A stretch of 64,000 nucleotides of DNA from Methanoregula sp. (GCA_041645435.1 JBAZQB010000004.1:1-64000); one strand, 5' to 3'; shown: positions 18,364 to 27,715, numbered from the stretch's first letter. Translations and numbers: made by a program. Notes: generated by a model not told the origin, from the letters alone.

Positions 18364-19209
18364 ATGTTTGAAAGTATTGGCAGAAGTTTCGCGCTCGTAA
18401 AGACGAGCTGGGACATTCTCATGGACGACAAAAAGCTTCTCGTGTTCCCGTTACTCTCGGGGATCGTCTCGCTTATTGTCATTCTTACCTTTGCCCTCCC
18501 GCTCCTGCTGACCGGCAGTTTCATGAGCAGGAGCAACCTGAGCCCGGTCATGTTTTACGGGCTCCTGTTTGTCTTCTATGCAGCCAGCTATTTTGTGGTG
18601 ATCTTCTTCAACACGGCATTGATCACCTGTGTCAATGCACGGCTGAACGGGAAGGAAACGACGATCAGTGACGGGCTCTCAAATGCCACGCGGCATATCG
18701 GATCGATCCTTGCCTGGTCACTGATCTCTGCAACCGTGGGAATCATTCTTCAGGCGCTTGAGGACAATGTTGGTTTTATCGGCCAGATCGCAGCTGCCCT
18801 GATCGGCGGGGCCTGGGGCCTTGTCACCTTCTTTGTCGTCCCGATCCTTATCCTTGAGGACAAAGGCGTTGTCGACTCGGTAAAAGACTCCGTATCCCTG
18901 ATCAAAAAGACCTGGGGAGAGAGTATCATTGGCGGCGGCTCAATCTTCCTTGTTTTTCTGGTGATGGGGATTATCGCAGCCCTGGGGATCTTTGCGATCT
19001 GGATGGTCAGCCAGAGTTTCCTTCTCGCTATCGCGCTGCTGGTTATCGTTGTTGCCATTCTCTTCGTTGTGGCATCGGCTATGCAGGGGATCTTTGTTAC
19101 TGCGCTCTATACCTACGCACGGACGGGCACCGTTCCCTCGTCGTTCAACAAGGACCTCATCGCGAATGCCTTTGTGCCAAAACAGGGATCGACACAGGGC
19201 AATATCTGA
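18364..19209 (+). CDS. Integral membrane protein (DUF6159-like)
   Basis: 281 residues with about six hydrophobic helices in pairs. The N-terminal FALVKTSWDILMDDKKLLVFPLLSG block, here around residue 10-35, and the LEDKGVVDSVKDSVSLIKKTWGE segment are typical of a membrane family annotated as DUF6159. Its function is unknown. The start was placed at MFESIGRSF; a longer in-frame extension to 18292 lacks family resemblance. It is divergent from the big kinase gene and leads a group of four plus-strand genes. Confidence 0.7.
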   Translation: MFESIGRSFALVKTSWDILMDDKKLLVFPLLSGIVSLIVILTFALPLLLTGSFMSRSNLSPVMFYGLLFVFYAASYFVVIFFNTALITCVNARLNGKETTISDGLSNATRHIGSILAWSLISATVGIILQALEDNVGFIGQIAAALIGGAWGLVTFFVVPILILEDKGVVDSVKDSVSLIKKTWGESIIGGGSIFLVFLVMGIIAALGIFAIWMVSQSFLLAIALLVIVVAILFVVASAMQGIFVTALYTYARTGTVPSSFNKDLIANAFVPKQGSTQGNI

Positions 19210-19276
19210 ACCGGGATACCCGGGTCCCTTTCCTGCATTCTTTTTTAACCATCAGCCACAATGTCTCTGTGATAGT

Positions 19277-19480
19277 ATGAGTATAATGAAGGAAGCCATG
19301 CAGGGAAAAAGCGAGAAGAAATGGTGGTACGGCATCGCGGTCATGGTTATGATCTGTGTGTTTTTTGTTGGCATGGATGTGTACTCCAATGGCAGAATAA
19401 CATGGTCGGTCTGGCCGGTCGGGGCAGTCCTGTTCTTTGGCGTTGGCTTCTCGCTGCTCAACAGGTTTGGCAGGGAGTAA
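19277..19480 (+). CDS. Small two-helix membrane protein
   Basis: 67 residues: a charged N-terminus (KEAMQGKSEKKWWY), a first helix (GIAVMVMICVFFVGMDVY), a polar turn (SNGRITWS) and a second helix (VWPVGAVLFFGVGFSLL). It resembles small 2TM proteins in layout. The start could be 19277 or 19286. It sits 67 bases after the DUF6159-like gene in the same direction and may share its transcript. Function unknown. Confidence 0.5.
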   Translation: MSIMKEAMQGKSEKKWWYGIAVMVMICVFFVGMDVYSNGRITWSVWPVGAVLFFGVGFSLLNRFGRE

Positions 19481-19533
19481 TTTTTTTCCGCCCCAATCCA
19501 TAGCTTTACACCTGTCGCCCACCCACCTTTTTC

Positions 19534-19959
19534 ATGGAAAAAATGAAAGCCTGGTCCGCTCTCGGAGGGACAACGCCCATAGAAAAACTGGGTGCTCTTG
19601 GCGTTTTTGAAGGTCGGACTCTCGATGTCCGTTTTCTCGATGAGATCGCCCGTACCTATGGAGTCGTAGTGATCCTTTTTTTTGAAGCAGACCTCGCCCG
19701 CACCCGCACCCTTGAATCGGTCCAGGAAGAGTTTGCCCAGACCCCGGAATTCGAGCGACCCTATATTGCCGTCAGCAGTTTCCTCCGGTTTACCCGGGAG
19801 AACGATCCCTCGTTTGAACAGACCATGCGCGAATTTCCCCTGATGGTCGAAATCGTAACCGTGGGAGAAACCCGTTCAAAAGGTGGGAAGGCTGCGCCGT
19901 ATATTTCCGGGCTGATGCCGTTTCTGGACGAATTGGATGTGGATGGCAATCCGCAGTAA
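19534..19959 (+). CDS. Hypothetical soluble protein
   Basis: 141 residues, not recognised. No signal peptide, metal motif or helix. The sequence has regular alternation of helices and strands (RFLDEIARTYGVVVILFFEADLA) and looks well folded. It starts 54 bases after the small membrane protein in the same direction. Codon use is like the neighbours. Confidence 0.6.
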   Translation: MEKMKAWSALGGTTPIEKLGALGVFEGRTLDVRFLDEIARTYGVVVILFFEADLARTRTLESVQEEFAQTPEFERPYIAVSSFLRFTRENDPSFEQTMREFPLMVEIVTVGETRSKGGKAAPYISGLMPFLDELDVDGNPQ

Positions 19960-20032
19960 ATCCCCCCAAAAACCCTTTGATGGGATAACCCCGGAATCCT
20001 TGTATAAAACACTATAAATTTTAGGAAAACCA

Positions 20033-20788
20033 ATGCATAAAGACATGAGCCTTCTTCCTAAGAAGCACCTGTTCAGTGCAGTTGATTCCCTTGTGCCGAG
20101 CAGGTATATTCTGAAATTCCGCAAATTCGTTTTTTTTGAACCCTTTATTGGAAACGATATCGCAAACCGGGGCAGGTTCTCTCACTACGGCTGTTCAGAT
20201 CGCAAGGAGTTTGCAAGGATCTTAAAGAAAATCCGGTCTGAAACCGAACTTCTGCTCGAAGACATCGAGGCATACCATATCTATATGGCAGTGAAACGGA
20301 CGCAGAAAGTACCGGGCGATATTGCGGAAGTCGGTGTGTACAAAGGCGGTTCGGCAAAGATCATCTGTTCGGCAAAGGGCGACAGATCCCTTCACCTCTT
20401 TGATACCTTCGAAGGATTGCCCAAAGTAGAAGATATCGACATGGTCTGGCCGTTTTACGAGGGCAAATTTGCTGCCTCCTATGATTCGGTAAAAGCCTAC
20501 CTCAAAGACAACAGCAATGTGTTCTTCTATAAGGGGTTCTTCCCCGATACATCAGGGCCGGTAACCGATAAGGCCTTCTCGATGGTGAATCTTGACGTTG
20601 ATACCTACGAGAGCTCCAGGCTGTGCCTTGAGTTCTTCTACTCCCGGATGACCCCGGGAGGCATCATCCTCTCCCATGACTATGTCACTGCGCCCGGCGT
20701 GAAAAAGGCATTTGATGACTTTTTTGCCGACAAGAAAGAGCCGGTGCTCGAAACCGCAGGCTCCCAGTGTCTCGTTGTCAAGATATAA
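20033..20788 (+). CDS. TylF/MycF-family O-methyltransferase-like protein
   Basis: 251 residues of the class I SAM methyltransferase family named after macrocin O-methyltransferase TylF. Seen are the SAM-binding region DIAEVGVYKGGSAKIIC (motif I), LHLFDTFEGLP (acidic residue after beta 2), and NLDVDTYESS plus GGIILSHDY, which form the metal and substrate side. The acceptor is probably a sugar or small phenolic hydroxyl, but nothing nearby fixes it. The ATG at 20033 has TAGGA just before it; 20045 is an alternative. Confidence 0.8.
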   Translation: MHKDMSLLPKKHLFSAVDSLVPSRYILKFRKFVFFEPFIGNDIANRGRFSHYGCSDRKEFARILKKIRSETELLLEDIEAYHIYMAVKRTQKVPGDIAEVGVYKGGSAKIICSAKGDRSLHLFDTFEGLPKVEDIDMVWPFYEGKFAASYDSVKAYLKDNSNVFFYKGFFPDTSGPVTDKAFSMVNLDVDTYESSRLCLEFFYSRMTPGGIILSHDYVTAPGVKKAFDDFFADKKEPVLETAGSQCLVVKI

Positions 20789-20827
20789 AAATAGTTTTTT
20801 ATCTTTTTTCAATTCATCAGTGCAGCT

Positions 20828-21007
20828 TTAGTCCTTGACGATCAGGATGCCAAAGATAACCAGCATGAGTCCGATACAGACGGCTACGATCCCGATCAAC
20901 CCTTTTACGGCGATAATGACCTCGGGCAGAAACGCCCATATGCCATAACCCCCCAGTGCACACAGAACAATTCCGATGATTAACGCAACAATACCTGTCT
21001 TATCCAT
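20828..21007 (-). CDS. Small two-helix membrane protein (59 aa)
   Basis: Read from the minus strand: MDKTGIVALIIGIVLCALGG, then YGIWAFLPEVIIAVKGLIG and a second helix ending LVIFGILIVKD. It has two hydrophobic helices and a basic end. GAGG lies eight bases before the ATG, which supports a real gene although it is very short. It lies just downstream of the MFS gene on the same strand. Function unknown. Confidence 0.6.
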   Translation of the reverse strand: MDKTGIVALIIGIVLCALGGYGIWAFLPEVIIAVKGLIGIVAVCIGLMLVIFGILIVKD

Positions 21008-21075
21008 ACTACAACCTCAATGATCTCATTTCTGAATCCGACCATATAAGGATACCGGCATTTTATGGTATTGTT

Positions 21076-22200
21076 TTAATGCACCTTTTGCCGGAGCAGC
21101 TTCCACGGATAGGGGAGCGCGATCATCAGGAGGATGGCAGCAGCAATCGGGATGGGGATGGTCCCGAGCGCTGCGGCCAGCGAGTAGTGGTCGGCGATGA
21201 TGCCATTGACGGCGACTCCCAGACCCCCAAAGCCGATTGCAAGCCCGAGCATGATGCCGGAGGCGAGCCCCACGTTCCCGGGCAGGAGCTCGTGGGACAT
21301 GGCAACGGCAACGGCAAAGGTGGACCAGAGGAAGAACCCGAAGAGGATCAACCCCATGATCGAAAGAATCCCGCCCGTCAGCATGAAAACGCAGAACGGG
21401 GGGATCGAGAGGGCCAGCCCGAAGATCATGAACTCTTTCCTGCCGTACCGGTCCGAGAAATGCCCCCCGGCAACCTGCCCGGCTACACCGGCGAGCAGCA
21501 TCAGGGTGACTACCATGCTTGCCATAACGAGGTCATACCCCTGCGTGACGAGATACATCGGCAGGAACGTGATGGCGGCAAAGATCGCCCATGCCCGGAG
21601 GATGGAAGCGATCATCAGGATGATAAACGGCTTTTTAGACGTGACCGTATGCGGCGTATCTCCCGGTGCGGCTTTTGGCGGGCAGGCTTTTGTGATGCCT
21701 CCCGGCAGGATATACTTCAGGGCAAAGGCCATGACGATCGCTGGCAGGACCAGCAGGAGGAGCCCGGGCAGTCCCAGCCACCAGACAAGGGCCCCGGCAA
21801 GTACCGGGCCAATCGCGTACCCGAAATTGCCCCCGACCACAAAGTAAGACGTGAGCCGGCCCCGGTTCTCACTGGTGCATAAGCGGCTCACCATGCTGAG
21901 CGCTGCCGGGTGGAAACAGGCATGCCCGAGTGCGGCGAGGATGGCAAAGAGCATGATAAGGTAATAGTTATGGGCAATACCCATCAGCGCGACAAATACC
22001 GCAGAGATGAGCAGGCTGATACTGATATTGATCGTTAATCCTTTTGTGTCGGAAAGCCAGCCGATCACCGGCTGGGTGAACGAGGAGGTGACATTGTAGG
22101 CCGTGATCAGAAGGCCCGCGGTAAAGTACGAGTAACCGTTGTTCAAAATGAGTAAGGGAAGTATCGCAGGGAGCACCGGCATGTAGATGTCGGTGACCAT
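21076..22200 (-). CDS. MFS transporter (Fsr/fosmidomycin-resistance-like)
   Basis: 374 residues with about 12 membrane helices. The N-terminal pattern MVTDIYMPVLPAILPLL and the loop GWLSDTKG are typical of MFS drug-efflux proteins. The second half repeats the pattern with DRYGRKEFMIFG, and the overall resemblance is to fosmidomycin resistance-type carriers. The substrate is unknown. The frame stays open upstream (KTITGLAAAH) without a standard start codon, so 22200 is the first usable ATG, although relatives usually have ~10 more residues. It begins 50 bases after the METTL5-like gene ends on the same strand. Confidence 0.85.
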   Translation of the reverse strand: MVTDIYMPVLPAILPLLILNNGYSYFTAGLLITAYNVTSSFTQPVIGWLSDTKGLTINISISLLISAVFVALMGIAHNYYLIMLFAILAALGHACFHPAALSMVSRLCTSENRGRLTSYFVVGGNFGYAIGPVLAGALVWWLGLPGLLLLVLPAIVMAFALKYILPGGITKACPPKAAPGDTPHTVTSKKPFIILMIASILRAWAIFAAITFLPMYLVTQGYDLVMASMVVTLMLLAGVAGQVAGGHFSDRYGRKEFMIFGLALSIPPFCVFMLTGGILSIMGLILFGFFLWSTFAVAVAMSHELLPGNVGLASGIMLGLAIGFGGLGVAVNGIIADHYSLAAALGTIPIPIAAAILLMIALPYPWKLLRQKVH

Positions 22201-22250
22201 ATGGGCAGCGGCAAGTCCGGTGATGGTCTTTGTCGTGCTGCGGGGCGGGG

Positions 22251-22865
22251 TTATGGTTTCCGTACCAGTCGTAGGATCTCGACCTCAAACTCCAGCACGT
22301 CCCGGGTATGGAAGGCAAAGGTGCGCCTGATGGCAAATGCACTGCCGACCTGTTCGGCGACTTCCGCCCGTTTACGGATGAAGGCTTTTACAAATGGGGT
22401 GGAACCTGCATTAAATATACTGTAGACCACCGGTGCGGTCCGGATCGCAAGGTCGATGAACGGGCGGTCGGCATGAACCTTCTGCGCCCCGAACGGCGGG
22501 TTCATGACAATCGTGTCGCATGCGCCGATCTTCTCTTGCAGGGTTGTATCCAGGATATCTGCCGTGATAAATTCCACCTCTGCCCCGAGGAGAGCGGCGT
22601 TCTCCTGTGCCACGACCACGGCATTGGGATCTTTTTCAACCCCTTTTACTGACTTAGCGCCAAGGAGTGAAGCGCCGATCGCCAGCAGTCCGGTACCGCT
22701 CCCGAGATCGCAGACGTTCTTCCCCTCAATATCACCTTTCATGAGGGCGTGGTAGAGCATGCGGGCGGCGAGGGGGGCGGGGGTCATGTATTGTTCGAGC
22801 GAAGGCCGGGGTTTGGCATACCCTTTCGCCTTCTGGAGTGTCATCTCAAGTTGTTTTAGTTTCAT
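22251..22865 (-). CDS. METTL5-family RNA/DNA N6-methyltransferase-like protein
   Basis: 204 residues. The SAM site is CDLGSGTGLLAIGA (about 49-62), the acid is in KGVEKDPNAV, and the catalytic NPPF is in TIVMNPPFGAQ (about 122). The N-terminus LEQYMTPAPLAARM is the METTL5-type lead. Eukaryotic METTL5 makes m6A in 18S rRNA; the archaeal target is inferred to be rRNA. The first four bases overlap the end of dph2, so the two are translationally linked. Confidence 0.85.
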   Translation of the reverse strand: MKLKQLEMTLQKAKGYAKPRPSLEQYMTPAPLAARMLYHALMKGDIEGKNVCDLGSGTGLLAIGASLLGAKSVKGVEKDPNAVVVAQENAALLGAEVEFITADILDTTLQEKIGACDTIVMNPPFGAQKVHADRPFIDLAIRTAPVVYSIFNAGSTPFVKAFIRKRAEVAEQVGSAFAIRRTFAFHTRDVLEFEVEILRLVRKP

Positions 22866-23803
22866 ACAATCTCGTCAATGGCATAGTTGTCCCAGGTCCG
22901 CACACCGCAGAGTATCTCGAACTCCTGCGGCGAGAGGACGGGTGCGGGAAAGCGTACCTGGTCATCGTAGGCAAGCCGGGGACAGGCCGTGTTCACGTAG
23001 CAGGCGAACCCGAGGTTGAGCAGCTCGTCAGGGCTCACCTCCCGCATGGTAACGATCACTGCTTTGGGTGAGAGCACTGATAAGCGTTCTGCGAGTGCCA
23101 TCCGTGCCTGCCCGCTCTTGGAGCTCACGATGATACCGATGGTTTCTGCACCCCGTGCCTTTTCGATCACCGCGAACCGCCGACGCAGGAGTGCGTCCCC
23201 GCTCACCTCCTGGGCAATGCCGGCCAGGGGATCGAGCGCGATCACCCGTACTCCCGTGGACAGCGCAATGCCGATCGGGTGGAAGACCCCGGTGCCGACA
23301 AAGAGAATTTCGGGAGCATGGGTGGCCCGGGCTGCCGCAAAGCTGCACCCGAGCACCTGCCCCCGGTTGGGTGCCCGTGTTCCCCCGTCTGCCACCCGCA
23401 CATCGATCCCCTTCTCCCGAAGGAATGTTTCCATTGCCGGAATAAGGTGGATGTGCTGCACGGTAGTGACGAGTCCCACGGTCTTTTCTTTGAGGAGCGG
23501 GAGGGCATGTGCCAGCACAGTGACATCGAACCCGACCGGGTAGGGCTCGAAGATCACATTTTCCCGGTCATCGACCGGGGTATGGCCGATATGCACGAGT
23601 ACATCAACATGGGCTAATGTATCGAGCGCGAGATCGCAGGCCCCATAGCAGGGATCGCCGCTGACGATCACCGCAAAACCGGCCTGCCGGAGCCCGGCAG
23701 CATACTCCGCTGCCCGCCGCTTCAGTCCGGCCGGAAACTGGAGGGCAACGGTATGTGCCCCCCGCTGCTGTAACTGACTGACCAGATCAGAGATATCGTT
23801 CAA
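22862..23803 (-). CDS. dph2: 2-(3-amino-3-carboxypropyl)histidine synthase, diphthamide step 1
   Basis: 313 residues. Archaeal Dph2 uses a 4Fe-4S cluster and SAM to put the 3-amino-3-carboxypropyl group on the His of elongation factor 2. The three cysteine regions are visible: CYGACDLAL (about 52-60), RGQVLGCSF (middle) and NTACPRLAYDD near the end. The start is a TTG at 23803 with AAAGGTG upstream, and it overlaps the hpt end by 17 bases. Its neighbours (METTL5-like, hpt) fit translation and nucleotide upkeep. The cluster ligands look intact. Confidence 0.92.
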   Translation of the reverse strand: MNDISDLVSQLQQRGAHTVALQFPAGLKRRAAEYAAGLRQAGFAVIVSGDPCYGACDLALDTLAHVDVLVHIGHTPVDDRENVIFEPYPVGFDVTVLAHALPLLKEKTVGLVTTVQHIHLIPAMETFLREKGIDVRVADGGTRAPNRGQVLGCSFAAARATHAPEILFVGTGVFHPIGIALSTGVRVIALDPLAGIAQEVSGDALLRRRFAVIEKARGAETIGIIVSSKSGQARMALAERLSVLSPKAVIVTMREVSPDELLNLGFACYVNTACPRLAYDDQVRFPAPVLSPQEFEILCGVRTWDNYAIDEIV

Positions 23804-24335
23804 CCACGTGCACCTTTTCGCCGACCTCGATCTTTACGAGTGACTTGTACGGGCGGCCGATATCCGGGTCGCCCCGCTGAATTGCGATGCAGACATCGAC
23901 CACTTCAGCACCGGCAATCTCGAGAGCCTTTAAGAGCGCTTTCATGGTGCCTCCCGTGCTGACCACATCGTCGATGATCACGACCCGGTCGCCCTTATAG
24001 ACTCCGTTGAGGTACAGTTCGCCTTTCGAGTAGCCGGTGGTCTGGTGGACCGGGACCTCGTGGGGAAGATTGTACACCCGCTTGCGCATGACAACCATCG
24101 GGATGTCGGTCATAATCGAGAGCACCGAACCGATATGGATGCCCATCGCTTCCACGACCACGATCTTGTCGACGTTGTTTAAGTCCATCACCTTGATCAT
24201 CGCGGTGCAGACATCACGGAGGAGTGCGGGTTCAACGATCGGTACGCCATCGGTGATCGGATGGATGAAATAGTTATACTCTCCCCGCTTCACCATGGGG
24301 CAGGTTTCTAATGATTCTACCAGTCTGTCAAGCAT
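23787..24335 (-). CDS. hpt: Hypoxanthine/guanine phosphoribosyltransferase
   Basis: 182 residues of the archaeal HPRT type, which makes IMP or GMP from the free base and PRPP. The PRPP loop is VVIIDDVVSTGGTMKALL (about 118-135), preceded by the archaeal N-terminus ESLETCPMVKRGEYNYFIHP and TDGVPIVEP. The start was taken as the ATG at 24335, with GGTGA six bases upstream, rather than an upstream TTG or GTG. It overlaps the 3' end of mfnA by eight bases and dph2 by 17. Confidence 0.9.
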   Translation of the reverse strand: MLDRLVESLETCPMVKRGEYNYFIHPITDGVPIVEPALLRDVCTAMIKVMDLNNVDKIVVVEAMGIHIGSVLSIMTDIPMVVMRKRVYNLPHEVPVHQTTGYSKGELYLNGVYKGDRVVIIDDVVSTGGTMKALLKALEIAGAEVVDVCIAIQRGDPDIGRPYKSLVKIEVGEKVHVVERYL

Positions 24336-25434
24336 GTAATTCACCAATATCTGTTAAAAATGCATCAATGCGTGCACCGTGCACGTGGGGCATGCAGACG
24401 ATCCGCAGGTGCCCCGGTCTCGTCCACGAGACCTTCCACGGTTTCGGGATATCTTCTTTTGCTGCAATAAAGGTGGCAACATTCACGTCCGGTGTTGCCG
24501 CCCGCCCAAAGCCAAATGTTTCCATGCCGGCGATAAGGCGGTGCGTATTCTTCATGCACCCTTTTACCATCGCCCGCATGCCCTCGAACCCGAGGTAATC
24601 CAGCACCGCAAGCGCCCCGACAACCGGTGCTCCCGGGCGGGTGCCGGCAAGGGTAAACTCCTGTTTTACGGTAAGGTACGGGGTGTCGATGTTGAGGGAA
24701 TTGAGCAGGTCCGGTTCCCGGGTGAGCAGGCAGCCGGCGGGAATCGTGCTCATGCCCATCTTGTGCGGATCGACGGCTATCGTGGTGACACCGGGCAGGG
24801 AGAAGTCAAACGGGATCGGCTTTTCCATAAACGGGATCACCATACCGCCAAAGGCCGCATCCACGTGGAAGAACACGCTGTGCTGGTACGCGATCTTTGC
24901 AAGGGCGGCGATGGGATCGACCATACCATACTCGGTGGTGCCGGCAATCCCGACAAGGGCGATCGTGTTGCTGTCAATCTGCTCTGCGGCAGCATCGGCA
25001 TCCATCCGCAGTTCATCGGTAAGCGGCACTCCCCGCATCTCAATGCCCAGGATGTCGCAGGATTTCTTGAAAGAGAAATGCGCTGATTCCGGGATTACTG
25101 CATTGGGATAGGCGATCTCTTTTTTCTGCACCTTTGCCAGCCGGAGTGCCTGGAGGTTGGATTCGGTGCCCCCGCTGGTGGCATATCCCCCGGCACCCGG
25201 GCAGTTATAGAGCACGCCGAATCGTTTGATCAGGAGCTGTTCAAGGGATGCAGTCCCGGGAAACAGTCCCGGGTCGCCAAGGTTTGTCTCCATAAACATA
25301 CAGTGTGCCCGCACCGCAACCGGGTGGGGGAGCGTGCACATGGAGCTCAGGATGTAATCGTGATCCAGGTCCTCCCGTTTTTTTTGGGAGAAAAAAGAGA
25401 AGAGTTCTTCTTCAGGACAACCCTTATTCAGCAT
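24328..25434 (-). CDS. mfnA: L-tyrosine/L-aspartate decarboxylase
   Basis: 368 residues of the group II PLP decarboxylase family. MfnA makes tyramine for methanofuran in methanogens; related archaeal enzymes make beta-alanine. The PLP site is FHVDAAFGG, and the Schiff-base lysine is in VDPHKMGMS. TSGGTESNLQALR and GTTEYGMVDP are also typical. The start ATG (MLNKGCPEEEL) lies in the last codons of ppsA, an 11-base overlap. A long in-frame N-terminal extension upstream is read from ppsA and was rejected. Confidence 0.9.
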   Translation of the reverse strand: MLNKGCPEEELFSFFSQKKREDLDHDYILSSMCTLPHPVAVRAHCMFMETNLGDPGLFPGTASLEQLLIKRFGVLYNCPGAGGYATSGGTESNLQALRLAKVQKKEIAYPNAVIPESAHFSFKKSCDILGIEMRGVPLTDELRMDADAAAEQIDSNTIALVGIAGTTEYGMVDPIAALAKIAYQHSVFFHVDAAFGGMVIPFMEKPIPFDFSLPGVTTIAVDPHKMGMSTIPAGCLLTREPDLLNSLNIDTPYLTVKQEFTLAGTRPGAPVVGALAVLDYLGFEGMRAMVKGCMKNTHRLIAGMETFGFGRAATPDVNVATFIAAKEDIPKPWKVSWTRPGHLRIVCMPHVHGARIDAFLTDIGELHA

Positions 25435-27715
25435 CTTTTGATCTCGCGGCTTCGAGGATAATGCGCTTTTCCGTGCGGGCAACCGCCTCGCGGATCTTGG
25501 CGATGGCATCGATGTTGGCCGAGATGCTCGTGATCCCGTGTTCGACCAACCATGTTGCCATCTTCGGGTCAGAGCCGGCCTGGCCGCAGATTGAGCATTC
25601 AATGTTGTAAGCCCGGCATGTCTGGATCGCGTTATGGATCAGGTGCAGGACGGCCGGGTGCTGCGGCTCGTACATATCCGCCACATTCTCGTTGTTGCGG
25701 TCGATGGCGAGCGTGTACTGAACAAGGTCGTTGGTGCCGAACGAGGCGAATTTGATCCCGCACCGGCAGAACTCCTCGATCATGATCGCACTCGACGGGA
25801 TCTCGATCATGATGCCGAGCGTGACGTTCTCGACATCGACACCGCAGGCCCGCATCATCTCCTTTGCTGCAAGGAACTGCTTGGGGTGGGAGACCATCGG
25901 GAACATGATACCGAGGTGCTCGTATCCCTCTTTCCAGAGGCGCTTGAACGCTTCGACCTGCATCCGGAACTGGTCCGGGCTCTGGAGATCGCGCCGGATG
26001 CCTCTCCAGCCGAGCATCGGGTTGTGCTCGAGGGGCTCGGTCTCGCCGCCCTGCATATTCCGGAACTCGTCGGTCGGGGCATCGAGTGTCCGCACCCAGA
26101 CGGTTTTTCCCGGGAAGGCATCGAGGACAATCTTGATGCCGTCGTGGAGTTCCCTGACAAACTCATCTTCCTTGTTGTTGGCAATAAACCAGCCCGGCGT
26201 CTTGTTCAGGCCGAGGATAAGGTGCTCGATCCGGAGGAGGCCGACACCATCAGCACCGGTTGCCGCTGCCCGGGCTGCCGCTTCGGGAATAGAGACGTTG
26301 ACCTTGACGCTGGTTGCGGTGATGAGCGAGGAGGCCGGGGCAACCAGCCGCTGGGGAGCGGCTCCCTGTACCGGGGCTGCTGCCTGCGGGAGCAATCCTT
26401 CGTAGATAAGCCCCATCTCGCCATCGACCGTGATCAGCTGGCCGTTCCTGAGCACGTTGGTGGCATTCTTGGTGCCCACAATTGCCGGCGTGCCGAGTTC
26501 ACGGCTCACGATAGCTGCGTGGCAGGTCATGCCGCCTTCATCAGTGATGATCGCTGCGACCTTGCGCATGGCCGGCACCATGTCCGGGTTGGTCATCTTC
26601 GTGACAAGGATGTCACCTTCACGGACCGAACCCGTGTCTTTTACATCCCGGATAACGACGACTTTTCCTGAAGCGATACCGGGTGCTGCACCCTGACCTT
26701 TTAAGATGATCTTTGCTTCCGATTTCTGTCCGGTCATGCTCTTGTTCTCCTTTTTTGCTCCGATGGTGGTGATCGGCCGGGACTGGAGGATGTAGATGGT
26801 CCCTTTCACTATGCCCCATTCAACGTCCTGCGGTATCCCGTAATGGTTCTCGGCGATCTTGCCGTACATGCCCAGCTTGGCAACTTCTGCATCCGAGAGC
26901 ACCTGTGCGTCCTGCCGGGCCGGGGAAACATCCACCAGTTTTGTCCCGTGATTCCCGTCGGCGATGATCTCGACTTTCTTGTTCGAGATGAGCGTGTCAA
27001 TGACCTTCTCGGTCCGCTGATCAAAAACGTATTTGTCGGGAGAAACCGATCCGGAGACCACTGCTTCGCCCAGTCCCCACGAGCCTTCTATAATAGTATT
27101 GGGCTCACCGGTGATCGGGTGGGAGGTGAACATAACTCCCGCCTTTTCGGAATGGACGAGCTGCTGGATGACAACGGCGATATTGACCGAGTGGTCATCG
27201 AATCCCTGCTTTGCCCGGTAATAGATCGCCCGTGCCCCGTAGAGCGATGCCCAGCACTTCTGGATGGAGTCGAGAAGGTTTGCCTCCCCCTTGATATTGA
27301 GAAACGTCTCCTGCTGGCCGGCAAAACTGGCGTCCGGGAGATCCTCTGCAGTTGCGCTCGAGCGCACGGCCACGATGAGATCGTCGCCAGACATCTTCTT
27401 GTATGCCTTTTTGATCTCCTCGCTGATGATTGCCGGCATCTTTGCCTTCATCACCAGTTCTTTTGCATGGTCGGCAGCCTTTTCGAGCGCTGCGTTGTCC
27501 TCCACATCGAGCTTATCGAACGATGAAAAAATCTTTTCTTCAAGATTGGTCTCTACTAAAAACCTGCGGAAGGCCTGGGCGGTGACCACGAAGGCTCTCG
27601 GTACCGGAAGGCCGATAGAGGCCATTTCCCCAAGAGACGCTCCCTTACCCCCGACAGAAATAATATCTTCCTTCCTGATCTCCTCTAACCAGAGAATATT
27701 AGGGACATTTTTCAT
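25424..27715 (-). CDS. ppsA: Phosphoenolpyruvate synthase
   Basis: 763 residues. The enzyme converts pyruvate, ATP and water to PEP, AMP and phosphate, the entry to gluconeogenesis in methanogens. Domain 1 is the ATP-grasp domain (residues 1-330; GGKGASLGEMASIGLPVP, VAVRSSATAEDLP). Domain 2 is the phosphohistidine domain with GGMTCHAAIVSRELG (about 400). Domain 3 is the PEP/pyruvate TIM barrel ending CSICGQAGSDP. All catalytic motifs are present. GGTG lies just before the ATG. It leads the overlapping mfnA-hpt-dph2-METTL5 chain. Confidence 0.95.
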   Translation of the reverse strand: MKNVPNILWLEEIRKEDIISVGGKGASLGEMASIGLPVPRAFVVTAQAFRRFLVETNLEEKIFSSFDKLDVEDNAALEKAADHAKELVMKAKMPAIISEEIKKAYKKMSGDDLIVAVRSSATAEDLPDASFAGQQETFLNIKGEANLLDSIQKCWASLYGARAIYYRAKQGFDDHSVNIAVVIQQLVHSEKAGVMFTSHPITGEPNTIIEGSWGLGEAVVSGSVSPDKYVFDQRTEKVIDTLISNKKVEIIADGNHGTKLVDVSPARQDAQVLSDAEVAKLGMYGKIAENHYGIPQDVEWGIVKGTIYILQSRPITTIGAKKENKSMTGQKSEAKIILKGQGAAPGIASGKVVVIRDVKDTGSVREGDILVTKMTNPDMVPAMRKVAAIITDEGGMTCHAAIVSRELGTPAIVGTKNATNVLRNGQLITVDGEMGLIYEGLLPQAAAPVQGAAPQRLVAPASSLITATSVKVNVSIPEAAARAAATGADGVGLLRIEHLILGLNKTPGWFIANNKEDEFVRELHDGIKIVLDAFPGKTVWVRTLDAPTDEFRNMQGGETEPLEHNPMLGWRGIRRDLQSPDQFRMQVEAFKRLWKEGYEHLGIMFPMVSHPKQFLAAKEMMRACGVDVENVTLGIMIEIPSSAIMIEEFCRCGIKFASFGTNDLVQYTLAIDRNNENVADMYEPQHPAVLHLIHNAIQTCRAYNIECSICGQAGSDPKMATWLVEHGITSISANIDAIAKIREAVARTEKRIILEAARSKDAE

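Noticed and set aside
21079..21882. 267-residue plus-strand frame opposite the MFS gene
   Set aside because: Its composition is Pro/Asp/Arg-rich with no domain; the MFS reading has 12 helices.
24336..24347. Upstream TTG and GTG starts for hpt
   Set aside because: The ATG at 24335 has a well-placed GGTGA and gives the family N-terminus.
25634..26671. 345-residue plus-strand frame opposite ppsA
   Set aside because: It is a shadow of the highly conserved PEP synthase in GC-rich sequence.
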